Shown: in pieces, positions 60,863 to 64,000 of the stretch | Numbering within the stretch: the stretch's first letter is position 1 | Layout of the letters: every line of letters begins with the position of its first letter | DNA from: Flavobacterium sp. ACN6 | GTDB lineage: Bacteria; Bacteroidota; Bacteroidia; Flavobacteriales; Flavobacteriaceae | Direction of reading: 5' to 3' | NCBI RefSeq assembly: GCF_002304005.1 | Contig: NZ_MRCQ01000005.1 | Span: 1-64,000, forward strand | Length of the DNA: 64,000 bases | Position numbers and translations under genes: made by a program | Notes under the pieces: generated by a model | Seen by the model: the letters and a program-made list of their open reading frames with translations, nothing else | The model's database searches: none | What the model was told of the DNA's origin: nothing

Positions 60863-62290
60863 TTACACTTGAACTCGTTTCCACTTCCCTCTTTTATAGA
60901 AGAAAATCCCCGCCAGAGTAATTGCAGTTTCTGCAACTGGAATTGCAATGAAAACCCCAGTGGGTCCCATATTAAAATGCTTAGCTAATACGTAAGCCAG
61001 TGGAATTTGAAACAGCCAAAACCCAAAGAAATTAATTCCTGTTGGTGTCCAGGTATCTCCGGCTCCATTAAAAGTATTGATTAAAACCATTCCGATTCCG
61101 TAAAAAATAAAACCGACACTCATAATTTGAAGGGCTTCAACAGCAACTGTTTTTACCAATTCGTCGTTGGTGAAAAAGGAAATAATATATTTTCCAAAAG
61201 CCAATGTAATAATCATGATTGTCGCCATAAAAATCACGTTATATTTTGCTGTTGTATAAACTGATTTTTCGGCACGTTCGATTTGTTTTGCACCTAAATT
61301 TTGTCCAACCAAAGTTGCCGCCGCATTACTTAATCCCCAAGCTGGAAGAATAAAGAACATCATAATTCTAAGTGCGGTTTGATAACCTGCAGAACCATGA
61401 TCTCCGCCAGTTGTTGCTACTAATTGTGCTAAGAAAATCCAGCTGCAAGAAGCAATTACAAATTGTAAAATTCCTGGCGCAGCGATTTTTACTAAAGCTT
61501 TGATTTGTTTAAAATCTGGAGCGAAGTATGAAACCTTAATTTTTAAAATTCCGTTGCCAAAGAACAAATGATAAACTTGATATAGTACTCCAGTAGTTCT
61601 TCCGATTGTTGTTGCCAATGCAGCGCCAACTAATCCGAAAGCAGGAATTGGCCCTAAACCATTAATTAAAATTGGACATAAAATGATATTACAAATGTTG
61701 GCTATCCAAAGACTTTTCATTGCAATTGCTGCGTTTCCTGCTCCGCGAAAAATTCCGTTAATCAAGAACAAAAGCATAATACATAAACTGGAGCCAATCA
61801 TGATCTGTGTAAATACAAAACCGTGTTCGGCAGCATCAGCAGATGCGCCCATAAGCAGCAGAATATCTTTAGCATAAATAATTCCCAAAACACTCATTAC
61901 GCTGTTTACGGCAATTGCTACAATGATTGCCTGCATTCCTGCTTTTGCGGCTGCGATTGGATCTTTTTCTCCTATTCGTCTTGCAACGACTGCAGTTGCC
62001 GCCATACTCATTCCAATAGCTAGAGAATATATAACGGTTAATACGGATTCGGTTAAACCAACTGTTTGAATGGCAAAACTGCTGTGTTCTAAATGTCCAA
62101 CGAAATATAGATCGACTAAAGCAAAAACCGATTCCATCATCATTTCTAAAACCATCGGAATGGCCAATAGAATTACGGCTTTCTTTATGCTTCCAGAAGT
62201 ATAATCAAATGATTCGTCGCCTTTTAAGGCTGTTTTTAAAGTGGTAAAAATTTTAGAAAATAGACTTTTCTTTATAGTTGTTTCTGTCAT
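60863..62290 (-). CDS. MATE-family efflux transporter
   Basis: This 475-residue inner-membrane protein has about 12 hydrophobic segments in two halves, as in NorM/DinF-type sodium or proton antiporters. Marks are ILLAIPMVLEMMMESVFALVDLYFVG (in part) at the start, GMSMAATAVVARRIGEKD, and in the second half GLSNAAATLVGQNLGAKQ. It likely exports drugs or metabolites. It stands alone and is followed by the terminator remnant. Confidence 0.93.
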   Translation of the reverse strand: MTETTIKKSLFSKIFTTLKTALKGDESFDYTSGSIKKAVILLAIPMVLEMMMESVFALVDLYFVGHLEHSSFAIQTVGLTESVLTVIYSLAIGMSMAATAVVARRIGEKDPIAAAKAGMQAIIVAIAVNSVMSVLGIIYAKDILLLMGASADAAEHGFVFTQIMIGSSLCIMLLFLINGIFRGAGNAAIAMKSLWIANICNIILCPILINGLGPIPAFGLVGAALATTIGRTTGVLYQVYHLFFGNGILKIKVSYFAPDFKQIKALVKIAAPGILQFVIASCSWIFLAQLVATTGGDHGSAGYQTALRIMMFFILPAWGLSNAAATLVGQNLGAKQIERAEKSVYTTAKYNVIFMATIMIITLAFGKYIISFFTNDELVKTVAVEALQIMSVGFIFYGIGMVLINTFNGAGDTWTPTGINFFGFWLFQIPLAYVLAKHFNMGPTGVFIAIPVAETAITLAGIFFYKRGKWKRVQV

Positions 62291-62460
62291 GATATATTAG
62301 GATAAATGATAATATTGGCTCAGATGTACTTTGATCTGAACTAAAAAAACAAACTGTAGGTATCCTAATTATTGTAAAAATAAAATAGGATTAGGCAGAA
62401 ACAATCATATGCTGTAGATTTTTAAGGTGGTAAATATAAGTAATATTTTTAAAGAAGAAA

Positions 62461-63660
62461 TTAATCCAGCAGTTTTTTGCTAACGCGGCTGCTTGCAATT
62501 AATGATGCAATAAATCCCAGTGATAAAATCGTCGTCATGACAATTAGAACATTTTCTACTGAAAAAACAACAGGATAAGCTAAAGTTGGCGTAATCATTA
62601 TCAGTTCATATTGCTGCTGCAAAATCACCAAGATTACTCCTAAAGCAAGTCCTATTAAACCACCAAAAAAGCTTAGTAAAGTACCTTGAAGTAAAAATAT
62701 CTTTCTAAGACTATTGATTTCTGTTCCGAGATTAAAAAGTGTTTTAAGATTTCCTTTTTTCTCTAAAATCATCATAATCAATGCTCCAACTAAATTAAAA
62801 AGTGCCACAATGATTACTAAAGTAAAAATCAGATATACAACAATGTTTTCAGTGTTAAGCATTTTGTATAACGACTCGTTTAATTGGGCTCTGTTTTTTA
62901 ATGTAATTTTATTTTTGAAAATAAAGTTGAGTTGCTTTTTTACTGCATTTTCATCTGCATTTTCTTTTAGTTTAAATTCAATTCCAGAGATTTGATTGGT
63001 TTTATACATTAATAATTCCTGCACTAAACCTAAATCTGCAAAGACATATTTTGAATCTAAATCTTCACTTATGGAGTAAATTCCAACAGGTAATACATCT
63101 GTTTTGTTAAAAGCTTCTTCAGGATTTTCGATTGCTCCTTTTCCGGGTTTTGGGGCGAAAACCTGCAGCGGATTCTCAAAATCGAGAATTCCCATAGAAA
63201 AATTTTGAGATAAACCGTAGCCAATTACAACCTGATAGCTGTCTGGTTTAAGCCATTGGCCGCTGTAAAGTTTTTTCTTAATATCGTTGACAACTGCATA
63301 AGAACTGTCAACTCCTTTTAGGTAAGTAACTTGTTGTTTGTCTTTAAATAAAAACAAAACACGTTCTTCAATTATTTTGGTGTAAGAAGCAACGCCGCTG
63401 ATTTTCTTGATCTGACTTTCCTGATCGGGCGCAATGAGAAATGATTTTCCGTAAGTACTTCCCATTTTTAAATCGGGATCGATTTCATTTGTAAACGAAA
63501 GACTAAAAACTTTTAAGCCGCTGAAAACAGATAAAACAACAAACAAAGCCATCGTGCCAACAATGATTCCCATGCTGGCAATGCGGTTAATAATATTAAT
63601 AGCATTATTTTTACTACTGCTAAAAATATAGCGTTTGGCTATGTAAAGGGGGAAATTCAA
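62461..63660 (-). CDS. LolC/LolE-type ABC permease (FtsX family)
   Basis: This 399-residue permease has an N-terminal TM segment after FPLYIAKRYIFSSSKNNAINIINRIA (in part), a periplasmic domain (about 50-260) and three C-terminal TM segments with the FtsX pattern (EKKGNLKTLFNLG, LRKIFLLQGTLLSFFGGLIGL in part). It should release lipoproteins from the inner membrane together with LolD, which is not in the window. It follows rbfA by one base, so they share a message. Confidence 0.9.
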   Translation of the reverse strand: MNFPLYIAKRYIFSSSKNNAINIINRIASMGIIVGTMALFVVLSVFSGLKVFSLSFTNEIDPDLKMGSTYGKSFLIAPDQESQIKKISGVASYTKIIEERVLFLFKDKQQVTYLKGVDSSYAVVNDIKKKLYSGQWLKPDSYQVVIGYGLSQNFSMGILDFENPLQVFAPKPGKGAIENPEEAFNKTDVLPVGIYSISEDLDSKYVFADLGLVQELLMYKTNQISGIEFKLKENADENAVKKQLNFIFKNKITLKNRAQLNESLYKMLNTENIVVYLIFTLVIIVALFNLVGALIMMILEKKGNLKTLFNLGTEINSLRKIFLLQGTLLSFFGGLIGLALGVILVILQQQYELIMITPTLAYPVVFSVENVLIVMTTILSLGFIASLIASSRVSKKLLD

Positions 63661-63661
63661 T

Positions 63662-64000
63662 TTATGATTTTCTTCTTTTTTCTAAAAGATCACGATTTTC
63701 GATTGGGTTCTCTCTGTTTGATAAAGCGTTATCAATTTTTTCGATATAATCTAAAGAGTCATCGATAAAGAATACCAGATTTGGTACACGACGTAATTGC
63801 AAACGCACACGTTGTGACAAATCATGTTTTATTAAAGTTGTATTTGATTTAATTCCTTCTAAAGTTTCTTTTGCTTTTTCTTGAGGAAAAATGCTTAAAT
63901 ATACTGTTGCTACAGATAAGTCTGAAGTAACACTAACTTTGGATACCGAAATTACCAGATTAGTAACTCCGTTTTTTCGCACTTCACCTTGCAGAATATC
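63662..64000 (-). CDS. rbfA: Ribosome-binding factor A (start outside the window)
   Basis: The frame is open to the window end: codons for DILQGE precede the GTG at 63982, so the start lies beyond base 64000 and that GTG is an internal Val. The visible 112 residues show the RbfA KH-like fold (VTNLVISVSKVSVTSDLSVATVYLSIF in part, LSQRVRLQLRRVPNLVFFIDDS in part). RbfA matures the 30S subunit by acting on 16S rRNA. The C-terminus ends in LEKRRKS. Confidence 0.93.
   Translation of the reverse strand, partial: DILQGEVRKNGVTNLVISVSKVSVTSDLSVATVYLSIFPQEKAKETLEGIKSNTTLIKHDLSQRVRLQLRRVPNLVFFIDDSLDYIEKIDNALSNRENPIENRDLLEKRRKS

Overview
The window is a stretch of Flavobacterium chromosome, close to F. 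johnsoniae. It is AT-rich and has flavobacterial -7 promoter elements (TAnnTTTG). Gene starts lack strong Shine-Dalgarno sequences, there are many Bacteroidota lipoproteins, and a nearly complete flexirubin pigment cluster is present. Its tyrosine ammonia-lyase matches what I remember of the well-known F. johnsoniae enzyme. No rRNA, tRNA or CRISPR array was seen.

Layout. (1) 1-2,300: the end of a transposase (ISL3/ISAon1 type), a DUF6169-like gene with an overlapping 48-residue upstream ORF, and an OsmC-type peroxide reductase. (2) 2,500-17,500: pentose and galactose use. On the minus strand lies araB-araD-araA plus a lipoprotein aldose epimerase, then a secreted GH51 arabinofuranosidase. A divergent NUDIX-family AraR-like regulator follows, then a GntR/LacI-type regulator divergent from galM-galK-galT, and an SGLT-type sodium/sugar symporter. 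Four copies of a palindrome (AARTGT-N7-ACAYTW) lie upstream of araB, the arabinofuranosidase, the regulator itself and the symporter. They look like its operator and tie the symporter to arabinose. (3) 17,600-23,500: a non-phosphorylative L-fucose route made of an L-fucose dehydrogenase-like SDR, an AraC regulator, a UxaA-family dehydratase, a second SDR, an FAH-family hydrolase and a RhaM-family mutarotase. The lactonase and a fucose permease are not in the window. (4) 24,400-58,800: the flexirubin cluster. It holds a halogenase, tyrosine ammonia-lyase, an aryl-acid ligase, acyl carrier proteins, ketosynthases with two ketosynthase-like partners, ketoreductase, dehydratases, DarA/DarB for the dialkylresorcinol half, acyltransferases, an ABC exporter, LolA-like and lipoprotein factors, two outer-membrane barrels, a GT2-DUF2062 protein and a 1226-residue MMPL-PlsC-Rossmann fusion. 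(5) 58,900-64,000: ordinary core genes dus, an N-acetylmuramoyl-alanine amidase, a MATE exporter, a LolC/E-type permease and rbfA (cut by the window end).

How the pigment genes fit together (known scheme plus inference): tyrosine gives 4-coumarate, which is loaded on an ACP and extended and reduced to an aryl polyene. DarA/DarB build a dialkylresorcinol. An acyltransferase joins the two by an ester bond, and the product is moved to the outer membrane. The window offers two new-looking candidates for the ester step: a BtrH-like Cys-His-Asp protein and a C45-type lipoprotein.

The spaces between genes are rich in dispersed inverted repeats of several families. The oddest are two inverted copies of one element around an SDR gene, a three-unit tandem array of about 150-170 bp, and a duplicated dus gene end plus terminator that brackets the amidase gene.
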